64,000 nt of DNA from Bromus sterilis (GCA_950022295.1 OX465597.1:382943016-383007015), one strand, 5' to 3'; numbered from the stretch's first letter, positions 46,081 to 57,601 are shown. Notes: generated by a model not told the origin, from the sequence alone. A program made the numbers and translations.

Positions 46081-48695
46081 CTTCTTAACCACCCACAAAC
46101 GAGCAGGTGACTAAGAAGGCATGTAAGCACTTGTTGAAGCAGCGGTATTAAATCGAACAGGATTATATCGACAAGGGGGTCCATCAGGTACACCATAAAT
46201 GTAATTCCTCTGCGAAGGGTTAGGGTATAAATGAGCATATTCAATCTTATAATTGTAATCACGGTGTCGATAAGTGTAACGACCAGTGCGATAATATTAC
46301 TTTTGGGGAACATTAGATTAAGGCACCAGCGAATCATTTCTCTCTTCAAGAGAATAGAAGTGCTTCGATGGTACCAAAGACTTTCCCTGCATAGAATGGT
46401 TAGCAGGAAATTTCTCAACGAGTGACTTGCGCACCCAAATCTGTCTCTTATGGAAGCCATTCTTAGGAGGTGCACCAATGTATTCGGCTGAAACCTTTCC
46501 TTCCTGGTTCTTGATAAGCTTGTAGTCAGAATCAAGTGATTCATCAACAATGGCCTTATCAATTTTGCAGTTGAAACCTGAAAGGTTAGCAATATATATA
46601 GGATTTTCCTTCGCTAGAACCCATACAGTTTTTGGATACTATTCAGGTTCCCAATAACTGCCATCAGGGTTTAGATTCCTTTCAAATCCAACACCTTCCT
46701 TCCTAGGATTCCTGTGAAGGAGAACCTTCTTCAGGATATCACAAAGGTACTGGTGTCCCTGAACACTTTTGGACAGTCCTGTTTCAAAGAAATCTTTCAA
46801 CCTCAGGAGTTCCTCGGTAACAGCAGAGTTTTCCTCATCCGAGGGATTAGCATCATCAATAACAATAGGTTATTTGCCATTAGCTTTAGTTTTGCTACGT
46901 TCCAAACAAGTTAAGCATGGTGAATCAGAATCATTTTTAGCTTCAGAACCTAGTTGAGACATGAGAGAGAGATTAACTGTTTCCAGTTCTTCATGAGCCT
47001 CTTTCAGTTTCTCGAGAGCCATTTTCCTTTGAAGGAATTCATATGTAAGCTTCTCATAGTCCACTGAAAGAGAATCATGACGAGTGGACAACTCTTCAAA
47101 CTTCTCCTTCAAAGAAGAATGGTCATTAGTCAAAGTTTGACATTTCTCTATCTCATCAATCAACAGGGTTTCTGATTTCTTAATGGTTTTGCTAAGTGAA
47201 TCAAGTTCATCTTGTTGCATAGAAGCAATTTTGGCAAGCTTAGCATAACTAATTCTATAATCACTATCATATGAAGAACCATCAGGAACCATCAGAAGTA
47301 TCATAGGCAACTTTAGATGAAGATACCTTAGTCTTGTCCATGAAGCAGTAGGCAGGAGTTTCATCTTCGCTGCTCTGGTTGGTGAAGAATGAGCTCGAAG
47401 CATACTTTGAAGCAGAAGTTGAAGCGAATGCAATTCCATCAACACCATCCGATTCTGATCCCGAGCCAGATCCTGATCGTGATTTAGCTTCGGATCCAGA
47501 TGCTTCTTCTTCGGAGTTCATTTCCTTCCCCAGATAAGCTTTGGCTCGGTGAGAGCTACTCCTTCGAGATGAATAGTTCTTCAAAGATGAGCCCTCACGC
47601 CTCTTGTGATACTTCTTCTTTTTGTCATCATCAAAATCTTTCTTCTTGTCTCTTCGTGAGCTTGACTCATGTTTCTTTGGCTCATAGCTTTTGGAAGATT
47701 TGTGAGTCTTGCTCAAGGAACTGTTGTGCGAATGCCTTGATTTTTTTTCGATTTCCCATAGAGGGCAATCAACAATATAGTGACCTGGTTTCTTGCATCT
47801 GTAGCAGCAGTTGTCCTTTAATGGAGAGCTTCTTGAGGACGAGCGGTGAGAAGAATTACTAGAGTGCCTTGAAGAGTAATTCTTCTTCGGTGATGAGAAG
47901 CCTTTCTTTTGGCAGCGGTTGAAGTGCTTCATGATCAGTGCCAAATCCTTCCTGATGCTTTTAGGATCATCAGATTCAACACCTGAAGCAGAACTGGCCT
48001 CAGGAGATGAGTAGCGTGAAGCTTTTGCTTTAAGGGTATGTGATCTTCTTGGGGAGCCATTTACATCTCGCTTCTCTTCTTCTTCCATCTCAAAGGTAGT
48101 GAGTTTCTCAAGAATATCAGCATCAACAAGATTTCTGAAATCAGTCCTCTCTTTGATCATCAGCACAATGTGATCAAAAGAATCGTCAAGAGAGCAAAGA
48201 AAAGTTCTAACCACCATGTGACTGGTGATGTCTTCAGCACCGAGGGAAATCAACTCATTTGAGAGAGTGGTGAGTCTGCTGTATATGGAGGTAACCTTTT
48301 CTCCCTCGTGTCTCTTGAATCGATAGAATTTGCTTCGGAGTGTGTCAATTCTAACATCTTTCTGAGTAGAAACACCTTCTCCAGTCTTTTCAAGATAATC
48401 CCAACCATCTGCCGGCAGAGGGGATATTATTCACTTCATGATACTTTTCAGCAGTCAAGTGGTTTTATATGAATACCCAGACTTCAGAATCAAGTGCCAG
48501 GCCTTTTATCTCATCATTTGTGGGAGCATATTTGTCCTTGATTTGAACTCCATGCTTGACAACTTCCCAGGTAGCAGAATTGATAGAAATAATATTTCTC
48601 ATCATCTTGTCCTTCCAGTAAGGATAGTCCTTCCCATTGAACACAAGAATAGGTTCGTCGGAGCGAACAGCTGCAAAAGACATACTTGGCCACAC
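46081..48695 (-). pseudogene. Gag of element F, several frameshifts
   Basis: Starts near 48695 (FNGKDYPYWKDKM at about 48630). Pieces in three frames: 48695-48465, 48253-47282 and 47448-46870, then degraded to about 46081. A standard zinc knuckle CYRCKKPGHYIVDC lies at about 47775-47815, a Ser/Arg/Lys-rich segment follows, and a long coiled coil at 47300-46960. Domain order matches gag of E. Not functional. Confidence 0.85.
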
Positions 48696-48739
48696 TCCAG
48701 GAGGTTAATCCAAAACACATAGAGTGTAGGGAGTGCCTA

Positions 48740-48751
48740 GCTCTGATACCA
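48740..48751 (-). other. Primer-binding site of element F (initiator tRNA-Met)
   Basis: Minus strand TGGTATCAGAGC, two bases from the LTR boundary at 48754. Confidence 0.85.
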
Positions 48752-49370
48752 ATTGAAAGACCAAGGATGTGATCAAAGGGGGAGGGGATGAATGATCCCT
48801 TCAAAAATTTCTACCAAATCTTTGAAGTGAAGCAAAAGGCAACCAAATGGAAGAACAGAACGCGGGAAGAAGAAAAGAAATAAGGAAGCATAACTATTAA
48901 GAGAAGCAAATGGAAGTGAAGTAAAACATAATGAAGCACAACATGTAGAGTAAAGGTGTAGAATTTAAGCGCTGGAAGGTAAAATGAGCCTGGACGCAGC
49001 GATGTTTGTTCGAACAGTTCACACTCTGCAAAGTGTTACGTCTGGTTGGAGGGACTTGTGATTGAACACAGGAGCTAACCTCTCTCCGTCCTATTCTACA
49101 CTGCACCAATATCTTTGAGCTTGGCCAGTTTTGACTCGCGGTAGATTATTGAGGAATTCTCTGAAACCTTTGACAAACTTGAACTTCGAGGCGACAATTA
49201 CTCTTCGCTCTTTGAAGATGACTCTCTAACCGTCTAGGAGGCTTGCAGTCCTCCAAGATAAAAAAGGCTAGCAAACTTCCACCTAAGTCATAGTGAATCA
49301 GCTCAGATCAATAGGAATTTTGATTCGGTGGTTTGGTTTTGGTTTTTCTTCAGAATCTTTCTTGGGATGC

Positions 49371-51081
49371 TGATACGTCCCAAACGTATCTATAATTTCT
49401 TCTTGCTCCATGCATGTTTTGTGTGATATTGCTATGATATAGATACACTTTCATACAATTTTGATAATATTTGTACTAACTTATTAAATCAGTGCAACAC
49501 AGTGCCAGTTCATGTTTTCTACTGTTTTTCTATTTCAGGTTTTCCCCATATTAAAAGTACTCGAAAAAATCGGAAAAAATCAGATAAAAAATCAGCGCAC
49601 CAGAAGCTTCCGGAACCCCGAAGGACTGTCAGAGGGGACCCACCAGGGCCCCAGGTGGCCACCTGGCGCGGCCTAGGGCTTGGCCGTGCCAGGGGTCGCC
49701 TGGACCCCTGGTGGGCCCCCCTTGCTACCCCCTTAGCCTATTTATTCTCCGTGACGGGATTCTTCCGAAGACAGAACCCTTTTCGCGATCTCGCCTCTGT
49801 TCCGCCGACGCCGCGCTTCCAAGATCGGGAGCGCCAGCAGACCTCTTCCCGGCACCCTGCCGGAGGGAGGATCGACCTCCTGGAGCTTACCCTCCACCAT
49901 GGACGCTTCCCGGATGTGTCGTGAGTATTTTCCTTTGGACCATGGGTCCGTGATCACTAGCTATGTGATGTTCTCCTCCCCTCTTTGTTATACATGGTTT
50001 AGACCTCGTGAGCTGCCCTACATGATCGAGAGACATATGTAATCTTTCTGCTGTTGCTATGCTGAGTTTGATGGGATCTGATGGATTATGAGATTATGTT
50101 CAGATTGTGATAGAGTAATATATTTGGTTCTTATCTTTTATATTTTTTTCTTAGGTAATTCTTGCATGTTCTCCGTTGTTGTTTATTGCTTTGGCCAAGT
50201 AGTAGGTAGTAACTTCAAGAGGGACGTTATGCTCGATTGTGGGTTCATTCCCCCCGATGACACGCTTGAGTGACAGAAACATGAGTCTAGGGGATCTGTT
50301 GTTGCCACAAGGGGGAAAACAATGGTGCTTGTAACCGCGGTTGCAAGGATTGTTTATTTACGCAAAGTGCTTTTTAATGCATTTTTCTGTTGGTTTGGGT
50401 TTACACTTTGGGTGGGGCTCGCAACTTAATACCAGCGAGATATTCTGGATAGATATCTCAAGGTGGATGATTAGTAGTAGATGCAGTTGGATTTCGGTCT
50501 ACTTATTTTGGCGTACTCCCCATGCTTTTGAGCCTCTTCCTTTCATTGTAGCATAGTTAGCATTGCGGTGCGTTTATAATCCTGTCAATTGCCCAGCTGT
50601 AATTTGTTTACCTCGCATAGCAGTTTTATCGTCTTTTTGGAGAGAGACATCACTAGTGAACATCACGGGACCCCGGTCCATATTCTCATTACTGTTTACA
50701 CGCTCATTTACTTTCCTGCTTTTAGTCTTTAGCTGCTATCATTATTATCCGTTGCGTTGATCCTTTGTGAACAGCAAGGCCGGAGAGATTGACAACCTCT
50801 CTGTACTCGTCGGGAAGCAAAGTTATTTGTGTTGTGTGCAGGTCCACATAAATTGCGCCGTTGACACCTACTTATCCTCTCCGGAGTCCTACTGGAGGCA
50901 AACCTTGGTATCTTCACCGAGGGAAATTTGTCGTTATCCTACATCTCACCTTCCACTTGGGGTAACCAACGAGGAGAGGCGTTGCACTAGTCAACTCTCT
51001 TGTCATCAAGTAAATTTATGGCACCGTTGCCGGGGAGCGAAGCTCAACACAAGTTTTGCCCCGTCAACTTGGGCACCAGCA
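49371..51081 (+). mobile_element. Athila-type LTR with attached primer site, inside the 5' LTR of F
   Basis: TGATACG at 49371 to TCATCA at 51008 (1638 bp), then a primer site TGGCACCGTTGCCGGGGA (about 51018-51035) and about 45 bases of unassigned sequence. GATGC at 49366-49370 recurs at 51082-51086 and could be the target duplication, which would put the right end at 51081. It is more than a simple solo LTR because the primer site is kept; a deletion of the rest of the element is likely. Confidence 0.7.
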
Positions 51082-51151
51082 GATGCTCTATTCTGATTAT
51101 CTCTGGGAATAATCATTGAGCGGCCAACCGCAAATGAGGGCGGGGGCGGCG

Positions 51152-51159
51152 TATTTATA
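51152..51159 (-). promoter_or_regulatory. TATA box of the 5' LTR of F
   Basis: Minus strand CTATAAATAC in a C-rich neighbourhood, in transcription direction of F. The 3' LTR lacks this segment. Confidence 0.5.
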
Positions 51160-51755
51160 GGTGGCGATCCCAAGGTTCAAAATGACTGATCTGACTCGAA
51201 GCGACAGCTTGACGCGTGTCCACAACGGTCGTATTTTTCATCAATGCGCAACTTTACTTGCGAAAAAAGTAAAGCTGACTCACAGACTGAGATCTGCTTT
51301 GGAAGCAAAAGACCGAAGTCTTTGCTACCAAAACTTAACTTAGTGCACATGAGATTTCTTATCTCTGGCTTCTTATTGGGTTTTGATCGAGCTGAGCTTT
51401 TTCACAATAACTTCGGCTTCGGCTTACTAACCCCTTTTGATAGTACGGTTTTTCCTATGACTCAAAGAAGTAGAAAAAGAACTACACAAAAACTACTAAG
51501 TCTTGCGTCGTCTTCTTCAATCCCTTCGGGGAGTTATGCTTTAGGAAGCCATACATTTTTAGGGGTCACCAGCGAGATAAAGCTTATCTACAAGGAATAA
51601 AGCTTTGACTTCATGTCCATCTTCCTTGAAGATCTACCACTTGGATTATTCTTCAGGAACCTAAACACATGTTTATACTTGCAAACATTGTTAGTTCCTC
51701 TACTGTCTTGTCCAACAATATCCAAAACACATGGGGGCAACACATTGCTCTTACA

Positions 51756-52425
51756 CGGAGGCACTAGCTCCAACATCACATAAAGCAAAGCAAGAAAAAG
51801 TATTCAGTTTAATTTTGACTATGGGATCCCAACCATCTTCTAGATTTCTAGGGATGGAAGTCTCAAGTTTGAGATTCTCCTCCCTAGCTTTGATAAGAGC
51901 ATTGGTAATATGGTCAGTAAAGGAAATGTTAAGTGTGCTAGTGTGGGGGTCTTTAGCCATTCTTTGCAAAAAGGTGATCACTTCAGAGAGAGTACAATTG
52001 TCAAAATCAAGATTACTAAAGAAAAACTCTACCAAAACGGAATTTTTGCAATTGTCCCAAGTGTCTTTATTATAAAAAGGTAGGGAATGGAACCATTTCT
52101 TTGGTTTTCCACGGAGGGAAAAGTCATGGAATTCTAATTTAAATTAGTCACTATCCATCCCAAGAGGTTTTTGCTCATCACATACCCTCTCATAATTTTC
52201 CAAGTGATAAATAGCATCCTCTCCTTTCTCAGAAAATTGGTTTTTCAAATCATAATATAGGAAAGGTCTACTAATGGGTGTGCAAACATAATAGCTATCA
52301 TGGCAAACATAATTACACAACTCGAAAACATTAAAAGTATCCTCACTAGGGGTTCCTTGCCTGGGGCAAACCTCAATGCTAGGGGAACCCATAGTGGTAG
52401 CAGCAAGTAAGAACAAGGTAAACAA
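51756..52425 (-). pseudogene. Gag and protease start of element B
   Basis: One frame with a single stop at 52144-52146. Starts MGSPSIEVCPRQGTPSEDT shortly after the 5' leader, like the gag of K (63077). It includes the gag-core words FSLRGKPKKWFHSLP and then, after what looks like an internal deletion of the middle of gag, a segment leading into the protease motif CDVGASAS at 51757-51780. The protease is cut there by element F and continues at 22977. No polymerase follows, so B is a deletion derivative. Confidence 0.75.
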
Positions 52426-52539
52426 TTTTTTTGTGATTTTTTATAAAGGACACTAAGATAAAAACTGTAAGGTAAACTAACAAGACTAAAAAGCAAAGAT
52501 AAAAGATAGTGTGCAACTCCCCTATCTCGAAGATTGGAG

Positions 52540-52557
52540 TCCCCGTCAACAGCGCCA
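52540..52557 (-). other. Primer-binding site of element B
   Basis: Minus strand TGGCGCTGTTGACGGGGA, two mismatches from the Athila tRNA-Asp site. Confidence 0.75.
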
Positions 52558-52567
52558 GAAATTTGTT

Positions 52568-54219
52568 TGATGGTACGAGAGATGATAACGGCTTCTCGCC
52601 CTTCGTTGGTTACCCCAAGTGGAAGGTTGAGATGTAAATAGCGGCAAATTTCCCTTGGCAAAGCTTCCAAGGTTTGAGTCAATCCAGTATGACTCCAAGG
52701 TCGACAAGTAGGTGGTAAAGTGAACAATGGCTTCGTTCACAACTGAGGTTGCTTACTTTACCTGGACCTGCACACAAAACAAGTAACTTTGATCCCAACG
52801 AAGTTCAGAGAGGTTGTCAATCTCTTCGTCCTTGTTGTTTACAAAGGACCAAACGCAAGGGATAATGGTAGTGGTGATAATGATAGCAACTGAAAGTAAA
52901 ACGATAAAGAAAGTGGAGGTGTAAACAATGGTGGAAATATGGACCGGGGTCCCATGATGTTCACTAGTGATGCCTCTCTCCCAAAATATGATAAAAAGGC
53001 TAAGTTGGGTGAACAAATTACACTTGGGAAATTGACAGAATTATAAACGCACCGCAATGCTAATTATACTACTGGAAAGTTAGAGGCTCAAAAGTATGGG
53101 CAGTACGACAAGACAAGTAGACTGAAATCCATCTGCATCTACTCACTAATCATCCACCTTGAGATATCTATCCAGAACATCTCATTGGTAATATGTTGCG
53201 AGCCCCACCCAAAGTCTAAACTCAAAGCAACAGAGAATTGCATTAACAATTTATGCGTAAGGTAAACAATCCTTGCAACCGCGGTTCCAAGAACCGTTGT
53301 TTTCTCCCTGGTGGCAACATTACATCCTCTAGTCTCATGTTTCTGTCACTCAAGCTAGACATCGGGGGGCATGAACCCACAATCATGCATAACGCTCCCT
53401 CTTGGAGTTACTATCTACTACTTGGACAAAGCAATAAAAAGCAATGGAGAACATGCAAGAATTACTCAAGAACAAAATATAAAAGATAAACCAAATATAT
53501 AACTCAGCACGATTTGAACATAATCTCATAATCCATCGGATCGCAGCAAACACAACATAGCAACAGCAGGAAAATTACATAGGTGACTTGATCATGTAGG
53601 GGCAGCTCACAAGTACTAAACATTGAAGAACAAGATTGGAGAGAAGACATCACATAGCTAGTGGTCATAGACCCATGGCCCAAGGTGTACTACTCACGGC
53701 ACATCCGGGAAGCGTCCATGATGGTGGAGAAGCTCCCAGAGGTCAATCATCCCTCCGACAGGGTGCCGAGAAGAGGTATTTTGGTGCTCTCGATCTTGGA
53801 AGCGTGGCGGCGGCGGAATAGAGAGGTAATTCGTGATGCGGGGTTCTCCTCAGGGTTTTTGGGACGAAGGTGTAATATAGGCCGAAGGGGGGAGCCAGGG
53901 GTGGGCCAGGGCTCCCAGGCGCCCTGGTGGCCGCCTGGGTGACAGGTGGGGGCCCCCTGGCCCTCCTTCGGGGTTCCAGAAGCTTCTGTCATGCTGATTT
54001 TTATTCTGATTTTTGTGGAATTTTTGGGGCACTGAAAATTGGGGTAAAATACCTGCAATTTATAGACATCAGCAGACAAAAACTGGCACTAGGTGCACTG
54101 AGTTAGTACGTTAGTCCAAATATGTGTAAAATTATATGAAAGTGTAGCAAAACATGTAGCAATGTCACATAAAAGTGCATGGAACAAGCAGAAAATATAG
54201 ATAAGTTTGGGACGTATCA
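52568..54219 (-). repeat. 5' LTR of element B
   Basis: TGATGGTACGA at 52568 to CGTATCA at 54219 (1652 bp), next to its primer site. On the right it meets the interior of LTR K without any other sequence, so B inserted into K; the expected duplication is cccat (54220-54224), whose partner is lost with the left part of B. Confidence 0.8.
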
Positions 54220-54288
54220 CCCATACGATTGAACCTCTAGCTTTATTGTAGCATAATTAGCATTTCGGTGCGTTTATAATTCTGTTAA
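54220..54288 (+). repeat. Fragment of the 5' LTR of element K
   Basis: Corresponds to the plus LTR around 50520-50590 (GTAGCATA.TTAGCATT.CGGTGCG). Its last five bases GTTAA (54284-54288) are the duplication made by element J; the LTR continues at 62463. Confidence 0.8.
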
Positions 54289-54736
54289 TGACGGGGATCA
54301 ACCCCGGCAAATCCCATGGTCAGGGACCCTGGGTTAGTTATGAGAGGCACGGGTTGGACAATAGCTCGTCGGCTAACAGGAGGAGACGTTCCTGCTCGAT
54401 ATTATTGCTTGGAGATGCGATTACAGGGAAGGCCAAGGCTAGTGCGCACAAGGCTAGGGTTACAGATTGTGTCTTGGTTGCCCTTGACGCCTCCCCTCCT
54501 AGCCTTTATATAGTCGGCCAGTTCTCGGGGAGTCCGTCCTAGATTACAGATAGTATTTCCTAACCCTGATCTTGTACCGCACGGCAGGTTTGCACCTTCC
54601 TTACGAGTCGCGGACTCCTACGTCGGTGCCTACTAGTGGGCCAAGGCTGGGCCCAGGCGGCATCTTTGTGGGCCTTCTGTCTTCGGGTACACCGGGTAGG
54701 CCCATCCATAGGAGTCGTGGGGTCACCCCCTCGTCA
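54289..54736 (-). repeat. 3' LTR of element J
   Basis: Plus reading TGACGGGGATCAACC to CCCCTCGTCA, 448 bp. A TATA-like TTTATATAG lies at about 54503. Immediately to its right the plus strand reads GTAGCCCCCGAG, the complement of the polypurine tract. Confidence 0.9.
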
Positions 54737-55379
54737 GTAGCCCCCGAGTGCCTGGGGGGCTTGAAGAGTCGCGCAGGGACTCGAGTCCATTTTTGCGTCG
54801 TTTCGATGTGTGCAAGGTTCAACCGCGGGTCCCTGGCAGTCTAGGGCCATGACAAAACCTGTTTCGAGGGAATGCTAAGCTGAAAGGGCCCAAGGAGTCG
54901 ACTGGTCGAGCCTTGGTGAATTGCACTAGTGGCAAATACCGCAGTATCCCGATCAAACTCATGTCCCTCGACATGAGCTTGGAACATTGGTGTCGAGCAA
55001 AAGTCATGCCGCTGCAGGTCTTACAGTGACCAATTTCCGCTAGTAAAGTTCGTAGCCTAGGCGCGTCCGCCCGGCTTTTTCTATCATGCAAGCGCATGGA
55101 AAAGATTGGGAGTGAAATCGCTCTGCGGCAAGTCCCAGCCCGGCCGATCTGCGCAGCGGGGTCTTACCTACACGCTAAGCTTGTGTGGCATCTGGGCACA
55201 GTGTATCGTGTTCCAGGAATATGTATTTTTTATCGAGGCACGGAGCCTAGTTAGCAATGCACCCACTTGGAATAAACAATCAAGTGACTTGTTTTAGCGG
55301 TCACTCGCGGAGCTTTGTCGAGTGCTCGGGTATTCAGATTTCTGCGAGTAATCACTCGAGTCTCGCCTTCGCTCTCGGG

Positions 55380-55620
55380 GTGAGGGAGCACCCGATACTC
55401 TGGGACCGTACGATCTGGCGAGTGCGAGTCTGCTTATCTTGTGTCGTGGTAAGGGAGCACCCGAAAATCTCATGGGTGCGAGTAATCACTCGAGCACATT
55501 TTTTCTTCTAGGTGAGGGAGCACCCAAAACTCTTATGGGTGTGAGTAATCACTCGAGCACGTCTTTTCTTCTAGGTGAGGGAGCACCCGAAACTCTCATG
55601 GGTGGATACGCTCCCGATGG
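55380..55620. repeat. 62-63 bp direct repeats in the 3' part of J
   Basis: Units starting GTGAGGGAGCACCCGA at 55380 (diverged), 55450, 55512 and 55575 (truncated). The common middle is GAGTAATCACTCGAGCAC. The last unit runs into CGCTCCCGATGGG, a word also found at 57205 and 57325. Confidence 0.75.
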
Positions 55621-56001
55621 GATTTAAATATATTTGAAAAATGTATTTGAGTCAGTAAAAACGGTGCTTGCAGGATGCATTTTTCTTTTTGCGCTGTCAT
55701 TTTAATTTACCTCTTCTTGGTAAGGATAATGATCTCCTTGCTGGAGGACCGTCAAAGATGCTCTGTCTGCGAACTGTCATGTCTTCAGGACCGGTCATAA
55801 TGATGGTCTTTGTGGCGTGCTGCAGCCGCCTGTTGAGTTACTGAGGCATTTATTGAAAACGCGCGAGATTTGACGCGTCTAGTGCACAATGCCGCCCGTG
55901 TGAAAGCATCTTTTGTCTTGGAATTCGAATCTCCCAGCACGCTCGGTATTTGAATTAATTGCTCCCGTCATCTGGGCTTCTGCGTGCTCTTGGGTTTGTG
56001 C

Positions 56002-56009
56002 TATAAATA
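56002..56009 (+). promoter_or_regulatory. TATA box of the antisense gene in J
   Basis: TATAAATA on the strand opposite to gag-pol, 94 bases upstream of the ATG at 56096. The intervening leader is a CT-rich tract (56040-56095) typical of plant promoters. One out-of-frame ATG at 56035 lies almost at the expected start site. Confidence 0.6.
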
Positions 56010-56095
56010 GACCCTTCTTTTTCCTCTAGCAGCAATGTTCGTCCTCTGCCCATCTTGCTTCTCTTCTTCATCTTCTTCTTTCTCCTTCCCTTCTC

Positions 56096-56722
56096 ATGGG
56101 GCCAAAACGAGGTGCGGGTATGACTAACCACGGTCGGGTTCGTCGTGGCCGCGGTGTTCGTACTCCATGCTCTTCTCGCGGTGGTCGTCGTGGTGCAGCG
56201 TTGATGCCTTCCTCCTCCTCCTCAGAGGAGGGTGTTTGGCGCTATGACTTTCTCCTACACGTCCGTGGGTGGAGCGCTGCTCGCATTCTTCTTCCTTCTG
56301 CATTTTCTGCCATTGTCTCTGAGCGTAGCCTGGATGGCCTGCTTCTTCATCTTCAGGGGTGCTCTAGGCCTCCTTCTTATGTTGAGTTGGAGACCGACAG
56401 TTCTCGCTTGATTTTCCTTGGTTTTGGCTGGAAGTCGTTTTCTCGGCATTTGAACTTGCGTGATGGTGACACTCTTTGTTGTCGTTTTGATGGCGAAAGT
56501 ACTCTCACCATCTGCGCTTTTGACCCGAGTGGCAATCGCATGGACCCGTGCTGGCAGGAGACGAGCAGCGACAATTCTGGCAGGTCGGGCTGTCCTACGC
56601 CCACGTCTTCAACTGCTTCATCATCTGGCGACTCCTCGGGTGATGATATTGTGCCCTCCAGATCTGAAGAGGACCTCAACGTCAAGCCAACCATCAAGCG
56701 GGCATGCCAGGCAACCTTGTAG
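56096..56722 (+). CDS. Antisense B3-domain protein of element J (208 aa), intact
   Basis: Open frame from ATG at 56096 to TAG at 56722, opposite to gag-pol. Residues 1-35 are basic and Arg/Gly-rich, likely nuclear targeting. Residues about 48-148 read as a plant B3 DNA-binding domain of REM type: start WRYDFLLHV, RILLPSAF, YVELE, then the diagnostic GWKSFSRHLNL, GDTLCCRFDG and LTICAFDPSGNR. Residues 155-195 are Ser/Thr/Asp-rich. B3 proteins are plant transcription factors acting in the nucleus. It has its own TATA box and CT-rich leader. Extra antisense ORFs are known in Tat-lineage elements; a B3 domain in that slot is what I infer here. It is undamaged although pol is broken. An alternative end by splicing into the next 90 bases, which are open in another frame, cannot be excluded. 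Confidence 0.75.
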   Translation: MGPKRGAGMTNHGRVRRGRGVRTPCSSRGGRRGAALMPSSSSSEEGVWRYDFLLHVRGWSAARILLPSAFSAIVSERSLDGLLLHLQGCSRPPSYVELETDSSRLIFLGFGWKSFSRHLNLRDGDTLCCRFDGESTLTICAFDPSGNRMDPCWQETSSDNSGRSGCPTPTSSTASSSGDSSGDDIVPSRSEEDLNVKPTIKRACQATL

Positions 56723-57601
56723 AACTGGAGGCAGCGGCGTCGTATGCGCCGGCAGCTCGGGTGGAGCTGGAGAAGAAGCTGGTGGAGCATCGGCTTCGGT
56801 GCTTCGCAAATAAGTCGAGCTTCGTCTTTTGTTATATCATTGACATCATGAGCCGGCTGCTTCGACTCCTCCTTTGTCTGTGATGATGCTCGTTGTAGCG
56901 CCAATCATCCCAGCATGGGCACACATGTAAAAGTCGTAATTCCTTGGGTGATTGTTGCTATAGTCTTGTCGGCTGCTTGTATCTTTGTAACTAGGTTAGT
57001 CTCCCTGTAATGAGGATTGTCTTCGAGTAATGAGAGATGCCTTCTATCCAATGTACTCGGGTCTTGTAATGTGTTCGAGTCCTTTGCAATGTGACCTGTC
57101 TTCGAGTCCTTGTTTTATGAGATATTTGTGAATTCTTTCAACGAGAACTGTCTTCGAGTCCATCGATCCCTTGTACTGTGGATTCTATCGGGTGCGCGAC
57201 AGCGCTCCCGATGGGAGTAGCCCCCGAGGCTACGTTCGAGTAGGAGAGTCGAACGTAGGCTGAGATTTGTTTCCCTTGTCGATCTTCCGTTACATTCCAT
57301 CTTTTATCGGGTGCGCGACAGCGCTCCCGATGGGAGTAGCCCCCGAGTCTTTAGGTGATCGTTGGCGATCAGGTGAAGACTTAAAGGATTGTCTGTGTCC
57401 TGTGCTCCATCCATATTTCTCCAAAGTACTTGGTGTTCCACCTGATTGTAGCCATGTCTTCTCTTTGATTCCAAACGGTTTTCCGCAAGTGGCGCTTATC
57501 GGGGGTTTTTTTTCTTGGGCCCTTATTTTTAAGTTACGGGCTGTGCGGGTGATGGTAGTGTTTCTCCTGGGGAGGTGTGCTCGAGTCCCCAGGCTTTTGA
57601 G
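56723..57601. other. Noncoding spacer of J with a duplicated 43-bp block
   Basis: Sequence between the antisense gene and the tandem array. A block starting TATCGGGTGCGCGACAGCG and ending AGTAGCCCCCGAG occurs at 57186-57228 and 57305-57347; its end equals the complement of the polypurine tract. Probable 3' untranslated sequence of the antisense gene at its left. No protein recognised. Confidence 0.6.

Larger units (their letters stand above)
22978..51755 (-). mobile_element. Element F: old Sirevirus/Maximus-type copia, split by three insertions
   Basis: LTR termini at 22978 and 51755 are flanked by CGGAG on both sides (22973-22977 and 51756-51760). In its own direction: 5' LTR (48754-51755, interrupted), Met primer site, gag (48695-46081), pol (46069-45456 then 31414-28717), accessory-ORF remnant (28440-27474), polypurine tracts and 3' LTR (23535-22978). 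It contains solo LTR G (23696-27096), element E (31420-45450) and an Athila LTR (49371 to about 51081). Many frameshifts and stops make it defective and clearly older than E. Confidence 0.85.
48754..51755 (-). repeat. 5' LTR of element F, interrupted by an Athila LTR
   Basis: Homologous to the 3' LTR at both ends (48754-49163 matches 22978-23387; 51614-51755 matches 23393-23535). Between them lie LTR sequence absent from the 3' copy and the inserted Athila LTR. The full LTR without the insertion would be roughly 1.3 kb and includes a TATA box at 51152. Confidence 0.75.

Noticed and set aside
54289..54736. A CACTA or other DNA transposon starting TGACGGGGATC
   Set aside because: The same sequence recurs in direct orientation at 62011, with a primer site beside one copy, a polypurine tract beside the other and gypsy pol between: it is an LTR pair.
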